From NCBI GenBank assembly GCA_028023455.1, contig JAQFVV010006695.1:186001-250000 (forward strand): a stretch of 64,000 nt of DNA, read 5' to 3'. Position 1 is the first letter of the stretch. Each line of letters starts with the position of its first letter. The notes under the pieces are model-generated. The model searched no databases. It had not been told where the DNA came from and saw nothing but the letters and a program-made list of their open reading frames with translations. Below, piece by piece: positions 13,199-25,375 of this stretch. The stretch comes from Epiperipatus broadwayi. Lineage: Eukaryota; Onychophora; Udeonychophora; Euonychophora; Peripatidae. The position numbers were made by a program, and so were the translations under genes.

Positions 13199-13470
13199 GC
13201 CGTCCGCTCCTCGCGGTGCGGGGCGGGCGTCTCCTCGGGGCCCGGCGTGCCCCCCCGCCCGGCGGGCGCCGCGCTCCCCTGCCGCCCGGCCCGGCGCGGA
13301 AATGGTTGTCCCGTGTCTCCAAACGTCGCGTTGTTCTGTTTCTACGTCGGGTGCTTCCTTCTCTCTTTTCCTTTCGTCTGTTTCGTGTCCGGGCGGAGAA
13401 GAGAAACTTTACAGCCAAGGGAATTTTTGACACAATGTCTTCAACTCCAGCACCGGGGGTCGCTCGCCCC
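13199..13470. other. ~270-bp strongly GC-rich insert in AT-rich intron
   Basis: Directly after TATATATAT the base composition jumps to very GC-rich (runs such as GGGGCGGGC and CCCCCCCGCCCGGCGGGC) and returns to ATATATATAT near 13470. The overlapping ORFs on both strands are composition artefacts. The composition and CG density resemble ribosomal DNA spacer sequence. An rDNA-spacer-derived insertion is my best guess, but I cannot match it to a named rRNA region and no conserved 18S, 5.8S or 28S block was recognised. It could also be a GC-rich SINE head, or a mis-assembly. Confidence 0.6.
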
Positions 13471-14041
13471 AAATATATATATTGCACCTGATTTCTCACT
13501 GCTAAGTAAATAGATATGAGGTGATAAAAGAATGTGTTAAATATCTTTAACATACATATAACATGGGAGATTTTTTATACACTCAATAATTACATACTAT
13601 GGCTAATAAAGCATGTCTTTCAATAATAAATTTTAAACTTGATATACATCAGATGAAATGATACCTGTAGCTCCTGTCATCACTATATCAGAAGACATCA
13701 GATTAATAATTAATATGAATAATTAAAGGATAAAATATTATATAATTCCATAATAAAGAAATATGATTCATTTTGGTTGACTGCATTTTGGAACATGCAC
13801 AATTAAATATCTAAGTTCAGTTTTTTTTATTTTTATTTGAGTGTAATATTTGCTTTTGACAAAAGTGATTGCATCAAAAATGCATTAAGGTTATAGTTTA
13901 ATTATTAATGTTAATTTTATTTAAATTATTATATTTCAGTGACAGAATTATCATAGTTTAAATTTATATGTATAAAATATATTTTAACAGAGAACTAATG
14001 AATTATGCCTTTATCCAGCTGAAATTCTTCATCAGTATCTT

Positions 14042-14230
14042 TTATATATAGAGCTTGCAAAATAAGCTTTTAACAAGCTTGGGAATATCCTCAACCCCAG
14101 ACCGGTTTCTGCTTCTGGCGTTGTCAGTGAGGTGCCAGGATATTCTGACGACTCCAGAAGCAGAAACCAGTCTGGGGTTGAGGATATTCTCAAAGCTTGT
14201 TAAGAACTTATTTTGAAAGCTCTATATATA
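14042..14230. repeat. Foldback element with ~80-bp arms
   Basis: The left arm runs from TATATATAGAGCTTGCAAAA through CTCAACCCCAGACCGGTTTC to CTTCTGG. The right arm reads back CCAGAAGCAGAAACCAGTCT, GGGGTTGAGGATATTC and ends in AAAGCTCTATATATA. The loop of about 25 bp contains TGTCAGTGAGGTGCCAGG. The arms are highly similar and GC-richer than the surrounding intron, so this is probably a relatively young foldback/MITE insertion. Confidence 0.85.
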
Positions 14231-14708
14231 ACATTTGTAAACACGAGCTTTATTAAATTAGGTCATGTGACATCTGCCTTGATTTTTTTATCATCAGTAT
14301 CTCTTTTACGAGGTCTACTTCTTAATCTTCCCTCCTAAACTGGATCCAATAATGTAGGGTGTTTATATCAGTGGTGAACACCTACTCTTATTGTTTGCTC
14401 AATCTCAATGCTTTTTCATATAGTCCTTGTTCTACTCAAAAAATAAGTAGAATCATAGATTTAATAAATAACTTTTTTAAAAAATAATAATCATTATAAT
14501 TCTTATAATAAATTATCTGAAGCAAAACTTTTTTATTATAAGTCTCAAATAATTAATGTTCAACATATTATGTAATAGTAATTTCATATATTCTTATTCT
14601 TCTCCTTTACTTTCTTTATATTTCTTCATATATTCATATATATTGTTTACAATAATTCCCCTCATATACACTTTAATGCAAATTTTTTTTAATATAACCC
14701 CTTTATTT

Positions 14709-14748
14709 TCCTGGCAGTTTTGACTGTCCTGCAGTCGTCATCAGAGCT
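14709..14748 (-). ncRNA. Hammerhead-ribozyme-like motif, - copy (probably decayed)
   Basis: On the minus strand CTGATGA (14738-14744) is followed by CGACTGCAGGACAGTC, in which GACTG and CAGTC form a perfect 5-bp stem II with loop CAGGA. The next box reads AAAAC instead of GAAAC, so the conserved G12 is changed. The other copy keeps the G but loses stem pairs, so a common ancestor with an intact core is plausible. This copy is expected to be inactive. Confidence 0.4.
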
Positions 14749-14933
14749 GCAATATTGATATAAACATATAACCATTACTTCATATACATATAAAAATATA
14801 CATACATATGTAAGTTTTAAGGATATATATGTATGTATTTTTGATATACATATGTATGTATATATTACAAGCATATGTATGTATGAATATTTTTATGTGT
14901 ATATGAAAAATGTTTTTGTCATTTAATATTGTA

Positions 14934-14973
14934 CCTCTGATGAAAACTACAGGACAGTCGAAACTGTCAGGGA
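14934..14973 (+). ncRNA. Hammerhead-ribozyme-like motif, + copy (probably decayed)
   Basis: CTGATGA is at 14937-14943 and GAAAC at 14960-14964, with a potential stem II between them (ACT...AGT, loop CAGGAC; flanking pairs lost). TGTC follows, and CCT before the core can pair with AGG after it as a short stem I. This arrangement matches a minimal type I hammerhead with a vestigial stem III, as is known in Penelope-like elements and retrozymes. Stem II has mismatches here, so activity is doubtful. The call is by pattern only. Confidence 0.4.
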
Positions 14974-16810
14974 AATAAAGGAATTATATTAAAAAAATTT
15001 TTTGCATTAAAGTGTATATGAGGGGAGTTATTTTAAAAATACCCAATGTAATAGATAATAAATAAAATATTTTTTCTAAAAGAAAGCATTTGCCATGGAT
15101 ATAATGGTCAGATAGCAAGGGCAATGAAATATTAGTTTTAAAAAAATAAATTTCACTTAAATTGGACATTCCTCTCTTCCAGCATTATCACAAGTTTAAT
15201 CAAGTTCTTTTTGTCCAGTTGAAATTATTTTAGAATGGACAGGAAATCAGAATGCCTTTAGGCTTTTCTTAAATTTAAGACAATAACCCCCCCTCTCTTG
15301 CTCAAATGCAACTGAAGAGAAAAACAACCATTAAAACTTCGATTTTGAAATTAATTTTAACTTATTTTTAAATAGTAATATTTCAAATTTTCCTTTTTAC
15401 ATTGGTTGTAAACATTCAAAAAAAAAAAAAAATACATAATCACAATTTGTTAAATAAACGCCATTTTCTTTCACAAACAAAAAATTTTAAAATTATAAAC
15501 ACATTTTGGCATTTCTTTTCCTTTTAAAAAAAAATCAAAATTACAAATACATATTTCTAAGCCTTTAAATATTGGCTTTAATCATATATGTGTGTGAGTT
15601 TATGTTATAGCCACAATTCTCTCTCTTAATTTATATATAGTATACCCCCCCCCCCCATTTAATGGCTTTTTACGTATTTTCGGCCATTAATTTGTTTAAC
15701 ATTATCTTGTGCTTTGCCACATCAAACGTGCCTGGCACATTACATAGTGTTAAACTAAAAAATATTATGTATTCTTTAAAACTAACATATCATAAACAAT
15801 GATAAAGCTGAGAAAATGTAATAATTATTATGAAATAAAAATAAAAAATATTTTTAAAATTATTAATTTTGATATATAGATTTTAAAATAGGAATTTTGC
15901 TAATAGTTTAAAAACCTGACATAATTTTAATTAAAATTTAATGATATATAATAATAATCATCAATCCACTTTTTTGCCATATTTATTGTGTGAAAATAGT
16001 TAATTTTTCTGATTTCATTTTTAATCCTATACTCATCTGAGGAAAATTAAATTGGGGGGTGTCTTTTTTTAAATAAAATAAATAATATATAATAATTTGT
16101 TTTCAAATATTTATTTAATAATAACATCAATAAATTATAAATTGAAAATGCAAATATACATTAGTAAACTGTATTTGAATTATTTATGCACACATACATG
16201 TACATAGAGATTACCCAAAAGAAACCAGAATTGATTTCTGGAGGGTGGGGCACTTATAGTAAGTTAATGTTTGTAAAAGCCTTCTGAATTGTTATGTCAG
16301 TTGACATTTTTGGGACAGGTTGCATTAGGCTTTAGTGATTTTTTTTTTCACTGAGTTGTTTATTCTTTTGCCTAGTTTATAATGGCTGATTCACACTAAC
16401 TATGTGCTATGCTTTGAAGGAGCACTTGGAAGCTATAGTTATGAGACAAAAAGGAAACTTCAATTCTGTGAATAGAAAAACTCTTATTTCTCCTCATCTC
16501 ACAAAAGCATGACAAATGAAATCAAATTTGAAAACAATGCTCATTTGTTTCTTTGATATGAGAGGGATTGTGTAATCAGAATTTGTATCCCAGAGTCAGT
16601 CAAATAAAGTTCATATTTGGAAGTTGTGAAAAGTGTCATAATTTGTGGCAAACATTTGCTGGTTATTCTATCCTGATAATTTACTGCTTACATAGCACTG
16701 AGTGTTAACAATTTTTAACCAAAAATAGTATGAGATCCAATCTCACCCCATGCAACTTTTTTTTAAATTTCTTCTGATGAAAAAAGACTTCAAAGGAAAT
16801 TTTTTTGCAG

Positions 16811-16925
16811 ATATCAGAGATGGAACAAAAAATGGCAAAAATACTAAAAGGCATCAACAACTACAACTCAAAAATATGTTTGAACAGTGAAAAAAAACGA
16901 TTGGATAAATGTACTGATTCGAATG
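16811..16925 (+). other. Exon-like segment of unknown status inside intron
   Basis: The segment is bounded by a strong acceptor (TTTTTTTTGCAG) and a consensus donor (AATG|GTGAGT). In its first frame it is open for 38 codons, beginning ISEMEQKMAKIL. It does not fit PIBF1 phase: the preceding exon ends with two bases, and reading on in that phase reaches a stop after about 12 codons. Inclusion would truncate the protein. It could be a poison exon, a fortuitous open stretch or a decayed element. No homology was recognised. Confidence 0.2.
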
Positions 16926-17629
16926 GTGAGTATTTTGAAGGAGACTGAAGTTTCAAAATATACAAATAAATACATGATTTTTTTATAAATGATTTGCTGA
17001 TTCATTTAGGTGCCCCTACCAGCGCAACACAAATTTATATGCAATTGCTTTTACAAGTTGCTAAAAAAAAACTTTTAATTTTTTTATACATAAGAAAAAG
17101 TAATTTTACTTTCTAGATAAGAAATTATATATAATTTATTGAGAAATTTCATTATAACAAATATAATAATTAATATTTGTATTTTTTTGAAAATATCCAT
17201 CAATTCTGTATAAATATTCTGCTTTATATATATTTGCTATATTTTCTTTTTTTTAGTAATTTTTCTTTTTTTTTTTAAGAAAATAGATATAAGAAAAAAC
17301 ATTTGTAAAAAAGACTATATGATTAACAAACATGCAATTTTCAACATCTTGACAGGAAATGAAATCTCCGTGTGTAATACAAACCATTTTTTTTTTTCTA
17401 TGTTTTGAGAAAGACAAAGCATAATAAATTAATTATTTCCCATTCTTTCTGCACTATGGTAGTCAAGAATTTATAAAAAATATTTGCAACCTTTCTTTCT
17501 ATCATTTTTAAAATTAAATGAAAGGATAAAATCTGTCTTAAGCAAATAAATATCAATTCAATTTTTTTTTTTTGCTTTTTATAATAAATTAATTAGATAA
17601 TATTTTAAAATTTCATTTACTATATGTAA

Positions 17630-18435
17630 TTAATAAGTGAAATAATGCTTAAAGCTAATTGGATAATTAGTAACTCTTAGAAACCACCAGTAACCACATA
17701 AACATTCACAATAAGGATAGTAATCAATATTTCTCACTGCTGTCAAGGCAACCTTCTCACCTTTTAATAGCAAGAATGGAAATTCATTTTTACTAATGGT
17801 CCATTGAATATATATGGACACTTAAAGATTGCAACTTGACTACAGAGATGAAATATTGATACAATGAAGTTTAAATAAACCTCTTTAAACATGAAATAAA
17901 CATGTCACTGTATTGCAGACTAATAAATAATCAATTATAACATTACAAACTGCAATACTTTTAAATTGCTCATGTATTATTTAAATAAGTGAAATAATGC
18001 TTAAAGCTAATTGGGATAATTAGTAACCCTTAGAAACCACATAAACATTCACAATAAGGATAGTAATCAATATTTCTCACTGCTGTCATTATCCCAATTA
18101 TATTTAAGCATTATTTCATTTATTATTTAAATACTACATGAGCAATTTAAAAGTATTGCAGTTTGTAATATTATAATTGACTATTTATTAGTCTGCATGT
18201 TTATTTCATGTTTAAAGAGATTTATTTAAACTTCATTGTATCAATATTTCATACTCTGTAGTCAAGTTGCAATCTTTAAGTGTCCATATATATTCAATGG
18301 ACCATTAGTAAGAATGGATTTCCATTCTTGCTATTAAAAGGTGATAAGGTTACCTTGACAGCAGTGAGAAATATTGATTACTATCCTTATTGTGAATGTT
18401 TATGTGGTTACTGGCGGTTTCTAAAGGTTATATGT
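17630..18435. repeat. Large nested foldback (~0.8 kb)
   Basis: The sequence from about 17630 to 17960 (including CATAAACATTCACAATAAGG, CTCACTGCTGTCAAGG and GGTCCATTGAATATATATGG) is read back in reverse complement from about 18130 to 18435. The centre (about 17960-18130) contains an extra partial copy of the outer end, so the unit occurs three times, which suggests nested insertion or unequal repair. No coding capacity is real here; the short ORF on the minus strand at 17630-17821 is an arm of the repeat. Confidence 0.85.
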
Positions 18436-18856
18436 AATTAATATTAACTTTTATTTTTTAAAGAATTTGTAATTATTGTATTAAAATAAAATATAAACTA
18501 AATATTCCAATTTAAATTTATCAGTAGCCAAAACTAATTTCAAAAATTCATTACCAATGATAGTGAATTAATATACAAAGACACATTTTGTAAATATTAA
18601 ATGAGGAATATTTTTAATTGTAATATCTGAATTGTATTTAAAGCTAACAAGTTATATTTTATGTAAATAGTTCAATGTAATAGTTATACTTCCTATATGT
18701 AATATTTAATAGACATATTCTAATGTTTTTATATATTATTCATTTATTTTCTTTGATCTCTTGAAAAATAATGAACTGAGACACATTGTAGATAATCTAA
18801 TAATTTTAATGATTGTAAATAATCAGTGTCTGTTAATTAGAAAAAGAAAGGCTTTA

Positions 18857-19168
18857 ACCTTTTTCATATGCACCTTAAATGTTTGTATAACAGTCAAATG
18901 ATGTAGATTTTGACTATAGAGGAACCTCTCAAATATCAACACAAGATAGGCACTTTATAAAGATAGGAGCGGCCATTTTATCTTTAACTTAAATTCTTAT
19001 TTATATAGGCCAATCTGAAGCTTCTTGATTTGAGAGCATGAAATAAAAATAAAACTGCCACTCTTATCTTTATAAAGTCCCTATTTTATATTGAGGTTTG
19101 AGATATCCCTTTATAGTCAAAAATTACATTGTTTGGCTATTATAGAAAGATGCATATGAAAAAGATTA
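18857..19168. repeat. Foldback (~310 bp)
   Basis: The left arm contains CCTTTTTCATATGCA, TTTTGACTATAGAGG, AACCTCTCAAATATCAACAC and ACTTTATAAAGATA. The right arm reads these back as TATCTTTATAAAGTC, TTGAGGTTTGAGATAT, TTTATAGTCAAAA and TGCATATGAAAAAG. The arms are moderately diverged. It is a typical foldback MITE; target duplication was not resolved. Confidence 0.75.
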
Positions 19169-19439
19169 TTTATAATTACAGACTTTCTGTATGCTTGATG
19201 AATAATCAGAATGTTACAATGGCTGTTAAATATGTAGCAGTTAGAATATCTTTATAAATACTAATAGGTATTTGTATATATTAGAAAAAAATCAAAAAGA
19301 AAAATATCCTGTCATTAAGAAAATTTTTCTATAATAATTCTTCTTTTATTGAAAATTACAATTTTTATTTTGGAGGTAGAGTCAAATATAATTAACATTG
19401 AAATTAATAGTTAAATTAGATATTGTTTTTTTTTTTCAT

Positions 19440-20960
19440 ATAGCATATTGTAATGGGCCAAGGGATTACTTAGGAGAGAGGGGGAGCACATCTTACTATG
19501 GCCGGTCTTTGGGTATTCAGATAGGATGCAAATGATTACACGATGAAATATATAACCTATGATTGTATCAACTTCCAATAGATTAGCTCTGTATATTTTT
19601 ATTAACTTAGATACAATTTGGGTTATTTCATCTAGTTCTGACGCCTTCCTGGTTCCGTTATGCCACAGTATTTAAACTAATGGAGTAATTGCTATAGACT
19701 GTCTTAACAGGGGACGAAGTTACACTGTCAGTAACTATTGCTTCTCTATCTAGATGACGATTGATTATCCAAACTCTCTAAATATTCTCTAGTATCATCT
19801 AACACAATAAGGTGTGTGTGTGCGTATACATATTCAAGGTTATTACACTAATTGGTGTGAATGCCTAGATATGATAATACTAGTAATAGTAATGATGATG
19901 AGCTAGAGACCAAATTAAAATAATAAATTCTGTAACATTTATTGAATAACAACAACAACAAAAAAATAGCACAAAATAATTTAACAATAGTGAGTTATAT
20001 AATCACCTATGTCAAGGATGAGCCTCTACCATATTATTATTTAAAATAATGAAAATCCTTATCCCTAACCCATGGTACAAATTCATATACTTGTTACCAA
20101 TTATTTACAAATGCATACATATAAAAAATATATATTTTATAAGACTGCGAATCTATCTGGCTAAATCAGTACATTTAAATGATTATCCTTTGCCCAGTTC
20201 ATGTTGATAGTTATTGATCTTTTTGGTGACTCCTCCTTATCTATGAATAGATATCTCTAATATTAAAAAGAAAGAATGTCCACGCAAGAATGTTAATCAA
20301 TTATACTGAAAAATGAAAAGGAACACATAAAATATTAGTTAATGGTCAACAACTAACAAAAAATTCTGTCCTGCATTTAGTGTAGTACTTAATCTAGAAT
20401 ATTATCAAAATCTTACCTACTTTTATTCCCCATTCATATGTCAGAGTTATATTGGTGATGGGAGGGCAAGCTGATCTAAATTTTATTTAATAACAAAAAA
20501 AAAAATGCTTAATTAAAACCTTAACTGCTTCCCACCCTTCTCATTCTCAAAATGAACTTTTCCGAGTTTTAGACACTTGCTTCCAAGTGTAGAAATGAAA
20601 AAAAATAATAATAGAAAACAAAAAATCAAAATTTCCAATCAATTATATTGATTAAAGTCTGATGAGTTTTTGCTGGGAATATCCATATTATCAGTCCATC
20701 CTTTTTAAGACCGATCTTCTTGGATAACAGTTAACACACTGCTCCTTCGGAAAATGGTATAATCATGGTTAGAACAATAGGACAATGCTCTTCTCCTGTT
20801 GGTTTCTCTTGGTTCATAAGCAGGCTTCTCCAAAAAAAGTAGATGTTTATTTAGCATCTGTGGCAATAGACAAGTGAAGTCATTGTTCTTTCATGGCTCC
20901 AGAAATGACATTTGCCCCTACGGCACCGTTACTTTATCTAGAAAACATTGTACAGCGATC
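19440..20960. other. Unclassified, GC-elevated intron block
   Basis: This ~1.5-kb block starts near TGTAATGGGCCAAGGG and ends near TACGGCACCGTTAC, and is richer in G+C and less homopolymeric than its flanks. A purine run (GGAGAGAGGGGGAG) near the left end resembles a polypurine tract. The outer words TGTAATGGGCC and (reverse complement) AGTAACGGTGCC are weakly similar. It may be an old LTR or other insertion, but no flanking duplication or coding motif supports a definite call. Confidence 0.25.
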
Positions 20961-21891
20961 TATATTATATCTGGATTTCATGTAATTCAAGTTTAGCATT
21001 TAATAGCAATATATGTATAAGAATTATTTTGCTTCTTTTCCTCAGTTCTTAATGACTATTTACTTTCTTTCTCCTCGTGCACAAATAGAGGTATGTTTTT
21101 TAAGATAAAATTAAAAAAAAAAATATTTACTTTAAATTGAACAGTTTACTTATTAATTTTGAATCTAATTGCTGGTTTGGCTTTCTAATTACTTCAACGC
21201 TATTCAATATCTATTTCATTTCAAATATGTACATTTATTTTATAGCATTCGAAGTCTAAGTATGATGAGATTGACTTTTGTTTAGCGAAAGCATTATTTT
21301 GAAAAAAAAAAAAGGATGAAGATTCAAACTATTTTTCTACAATATTCAGTTTAAAAATGAGATTAATTCATTTCTGACTGTTGGCATGTTGAACCTTGCT
21401 GCATTCCCTTATACATTGATATGATTTCCTATTGTTATAGTAGATTTTATTCATAGAAATTGGACTAAAACAATTACTGATTAAGCACATATTTTCCATG
21501 ACACAATTTGGTGATGTGGGTTAATCTGAGAAGGTGAAACAAGGCTGTAAGCTACCCTTACAATATATAAAAAAATGTTTTTAATTTTTCTTATGAGCTA
21601 TTAAACTTTGTGATGTACTTCTAAATACTGAGGTGCTAAAATAAGTTGTATTTTTGATTTTTATTTATTTGTTAGCATAATATTATTTTGCTGACAAAAT
21701 GAATACATTCACCACATAAGTAAATCAGAGTTTGATCTGCTATGCTTTGAATGTGAAATAAAATGATAGCTTCTAACAGCACTAAAATTTTACTGTACTT
21801 CCATATACTTTAAGATGATGCACTTTTAAACTATGTAAAATGTTCTTTATATTTGGATTTATTGTTTCATATGCTTTTAGATGTAGTGGCG

Positions 21892-22150
21892 TGACCATAA
21901 TTAAAAATTCCATGTTTTTCTTGATAAGGATGTTTCTTGACTTACATGATTAGTCAGTTATAACTATTAATTGGTAACATGACATAATTTTGTCTATTAA
22001 ATATTATATATATGTCTTGGCAAGACCATTTATAAAAAATCCATATTTTTCTTGATAGGGATGTTTCTTGACTTACATGATTAGTTTATTATAATTATTA
22101 TCCATCACATAATGTAATACTATCTATTAAATATTACATATATATGTTCT
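21892..22150. repeat. Two-copy tandem duplication, period ~132 bp
   Basis: Unit 1 (21892-22023) and unit 2 (22024-22150) both contain GACCAT, TTTTTCTTGATA(A/G)GGATG, TTTCTTGACTTACATGATTA and CTATTAAATATTA(T/C)ATATAT in the same order. They differ by scattered substitutions and small indels, so the duplication is old. It is non-coding. Confidence 0.8.
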
Positions 22151-22729
22151 ATTGTATTACTTACTGTTGTTATTGTCATACACAAGTGTGGTTTACGTTC
22201 ACATTTATCTGCACACTTAATTTATTTATTAGTAAAATAATTTTTTTGTTTAAGTTATAAATTTACACAATATAGCTATAATAGTAGAGTCTATTTCATC
22301 ATTAATTTTTTTTTTTATGTAATTGGATTCAAATATGATTTCAGTCTTATTAATTCTATTTAGAGCATCAAGATTTTATTTGTATAATTTTGTGAAAGCA
22401 AATGAGATTTTATTCAATGAATAATTTTATTTTAAATATAAGTTTATTTATTATTGATATACAATTTTTTTAAAATAAATATGTTGCAGACATAAAGATT
22501 TCAATTAAAACAAGACTCATACAGTAGATGGAAAAAAAAAATATTCATAATGAAAAACAAAATATAAATTTGAAGACAAAAATATAAAAGTAATAAATTG
22601 TGCTAATATTAAAAGAAAAATAAGATATTGTTATAAAGAAGCTTTCACAAAATATTGAATATAACATTCAGGCAGTAAATTATTGATTAATTAATTATAT
22701 GTATATATGAATTATTAATCTGCAAAAAC

Positions 22730-24680
22730 ATTTAAATTAGAACTTTCAAATCGTTTTCAAATATTAACAGATTTTGAACTTGATTTAAATTTGAATGAAA
22801 TCAGTAGGAAGATTTTGATACACTTTTAAAAACTGTAACAAAGATAGCTAGTACAAAAAAGCAGCAATTGATGAGTAAAATTTACACTGAGAAGAAGACA
22901 ATTGTAAAGAAGGAAAATGTATAAAAATGATGCATTTAAGAAGGATTAAATATTTAGAATTTTCTAAAATGGGTGAAAAAGAGTTGATAATAGATATAAG
23001 AAAATATAATTGTGAACTAGCAAGAAATGCTATAGAAGAGAGTCCAAAATATGAAACAATATATTGGTATTGGTAATAGATTTATTTCTGCAATAAGAAA
23101 AAAAGATGGAACTATTACTGAAAAGAGAGATGACATCATGAAATGTGTAGATGAGTTTTATTAAGAAATATATAGCAATTGGGAACAAGGAAAAGTAACT
23201 TCTACAACTATTATATCTTACTAAATTGTCCAGGATTTTAAATGAAGAAGATAGACATGTTATTAAATTTATAAAAAAAAGAAGCTGTAAGTAATGATGA
23301 AATTATAATCAATATATTAAAAAAAGCAAGTGAAGAAATAGAAAAATTTTGGGGAAAGTTATATACCAAATATCTAAATGATAAAAATATACTGGATGAT
23401 TGGAAGAATGCAGTATTAATATTTTAAAAAGAAGATATTAGGAATTACAGAGCTATCAGTTCTATACAAATTTTTTATCAAGTTAATTACAACTTGTCTA
23501 CAGCAAATTTTGAATTTTAACCAACCAAAAGAACAAGCTGAATTTAAAAGTGATTTTAGTGCACTGGATCATATTCAACTATTGAAATAAGTTTTAGAAA
23601 GGACCGATGATATGAGTTGCCACTAAGTTTTGGATTTTTTACAAATAGGCATTTGATTTTATAAGCATTTTTTCAGTGATTAAATCATTGGATCATCAAG
23701 GTATGGACCCAGGATATTGTCATATGCTGAAGAATATTAATAAAAATGCAACAGCAACAATTATATTACATTGAGAAGAGTTTATGACAGGATTATTCTA
23801 TATCTCAAAAACTTTTTACAGCAGTTTTGCAAGAAATATTTTATGGATTTAAATAGGAAGCTAAGAGAAATAAAAGTAAATTAAGATTTTTTAAATTGTC
23901 TAGATTTTGCAGGTGATGTAGTTGTTTTTGCAAATAATGCATTAGAGTTTCAAGAAATGTTGCAAGAATTATCAGGTGAAAGTAAGAAAGCAGGATTAAA
24001 CATAAATGCTAAAAAAAACTAAAATAATATTCAATGGCTTTTCTCAAAATAAGAAAATAAAGAAGATAATGATGAATTAGAATAAGTTAACTACTACAAA
24101 TACCTTAGTCAGATCATTACTACAGATGGAAACAAAAGGTATGAAATTAATCACGCAATTAACTTGTTTGGAGTACTTTTGGTAGAAATAACTTGATACT
24201 AAAAGGAAATATGCCTATGTATTTGAAAAAGGTTTTTAATAAATGTATTTTATCAGTTCTTACTTATGGATCTGAGACTTGAACACTTAACAGAAGTGCA
24301 ATACAGAGATTTCAGACCAATCAATAGAGTATGGGAGATATACATCTTATGAGTAATAGGAAGAGATCGAAAACGAAATACATGGATGAGAGAACAAACA
24401 AGTTATTGACATCATTCAAAGAATTAAGAGATTGAAGGAGAATTGGGCTGGTAATATTGCTAGAAAAAATGATAATAGATGGATGATTGAAATCTTAAAC
24501 CAGATTTCAAGAGATTGTAAAAGATCTAGAGAGCATATGTGAGATGGATGGATGAAATAAGAAAGTGTGCTAGGGTGATGTGGAGAAAAGAGGCTAGAGA
24601 TTGGAGAAAATGGATTGAACTTAAAAAGACCATCCTATATTGGATTGATAATGATTGAAAATGATGATGATGAATTATAC
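22730..24680 (+). pseudogene. Decayed RTE-clade LINE (5'-truncated, reverse transcriptase remnant)
   Basis: Nucleotide similarity to the better-preserved RTE copy at 36.9-39.8 kb runs in order from the end of the endonuclease domain (ATTTTGAACTTGATTTAAAT) through the reverse transcriptase. The frame is broken many times, but pieces such as the FxDD-box region (DNA around 23905-23935) and the VMFNGF-like region can be followed. It also keeps the 3' end missing in the other copy: a stretch encoding TWM.EQT..., NWAG.IARK.DNRWMIEIL and RWMDEIRKC (about 24380-24640), then an ATGATGATGATGAA tail, which is typical of RTE elements. The 5' end is lost at about 22730. Confidence 0.85.
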
Positions 24681-25290
24681 AAAAGAATTATTATTAACAA
24701 TTAATAAATGATATAATCAAATTGGATAAATTACATTGTGTGTATATATAAATGAATAATGAGTAAAAATGAGATTTTATGTGGCAGCCTACAGATTTTG
24801 ATTTTTTCAAATGAAAAACTAATTTCAATGAAGTGCTTGTTAAATATTTCAATTCTACTTGTTAAATATTTCAATTCTACCATTAATTGATAATGTTAAT
24901 GTTTTATTATAAACAATTATTATATCTTTCCACTGTTTCAAGAAAAACTACTATAAACATCATATAAATAAGTATTTATTATTTTGGATGCAGCTCTCAG
25001 ATAAATATTTTTTTTAATGAAAAGCCTTGTTCCATGCAGTAGAATAGTATGACCAAGATAGTGACACTAGATCATTCATATCTTTGCTTGCTATTTGTTT
25101 AACATAATTTAGTTCAGTAACTTATATTTGGAACTTAGTAAAATCACATTACAGTCATCATAAAAAAAATTTCAGGTATAGTTATCTAGATCTGTCTTTA
25201 GTTAGAGAATTTTATATATATATATATATATTAATAATTACACAATTAATATAATTTTTGCTACATAATCTAAATCTTATTTATTTTCAG

Positions 25291-25375
25291 ACAACTTCAA
25301 AAAGAACATACCAATCTAATCAAAGTTAAAAATCAACTAGCTTCAGATCTTGAAAGACTTCTCAGCCAACATGAG
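25291..25375 (+). CDS. PIBF1: PIBF1/CEP90-like gene, exon 4 of 6 in window
   Basis: The acceptor is ATTTATTTTCAG and the donor is CATGAG|GTAAAT. The first A completes the valine codon left by exon 3. Then 28 codons read QLQKEHTNLIKVKNQLASDL and ERLLSQHE. Vertebrate PIBF1 has [27 protein letters not shown] here; the K.KNQ.A.DLE.LL core is well kept. The exon is 85 bp, ends in phase 0 and is followed by the 32-kb intron. Confidence 0.93.

Larger units (their letters stand above)
14651..15032. repeat. Foldback with hammerhead-like motifs in both arms
   Basis: The outer arms pair: left ATAATTCCCCTCATATACAC... (from about 14651), right ...GTGTATATGAGGGGAGTTAT (to about 15032). Each arm carries a copy of the same ~80-bp unit in inverted orientation: CTGATGA, a stem-loop around GGACAGTC, an (A/G)AAAC box, then CAGG(G/A)AAATAAAGG and a poly-A-like tract. 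The spacer (about 14770-14900) is made of CATATGTATGTAT-type simple sequence. The paired units look like two head-to-head copies of one retroelement terminus. Confidence 0.8.
13137..25290 (+). other. PIBF1-like intron (12.2 kb)
   Basis: This intron begins GTAAGA and ends TTTATTTTCAG. It holds a GC-rich insert (13199-13470), four foldbacks, a tandem duplication (21892-22150) and a decayed RTE LINE (about 22730-24680), annotated separately. Between about 15040 and 16800, and 24680 and 25290, I see only AT-rich sequence with no gene. Confidence 0.85.

Noticed and set aside
13053-13553. 166-codon minus-strand ORF and three overlapping + strand ORFs
   Set aside because: They overlap a genuine PIBF1 exon at one end and otherwise come from the GC-rich insert, where stop codons are rare in all frames; the Arg/Pro/Ala-rich translations match no family.
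23100-24700. Possible independent host gene
   Set aside because: All recognisable pieces align in order with the RTE reverse transcriptase and its 3' tail, so it is a decayed LINE.
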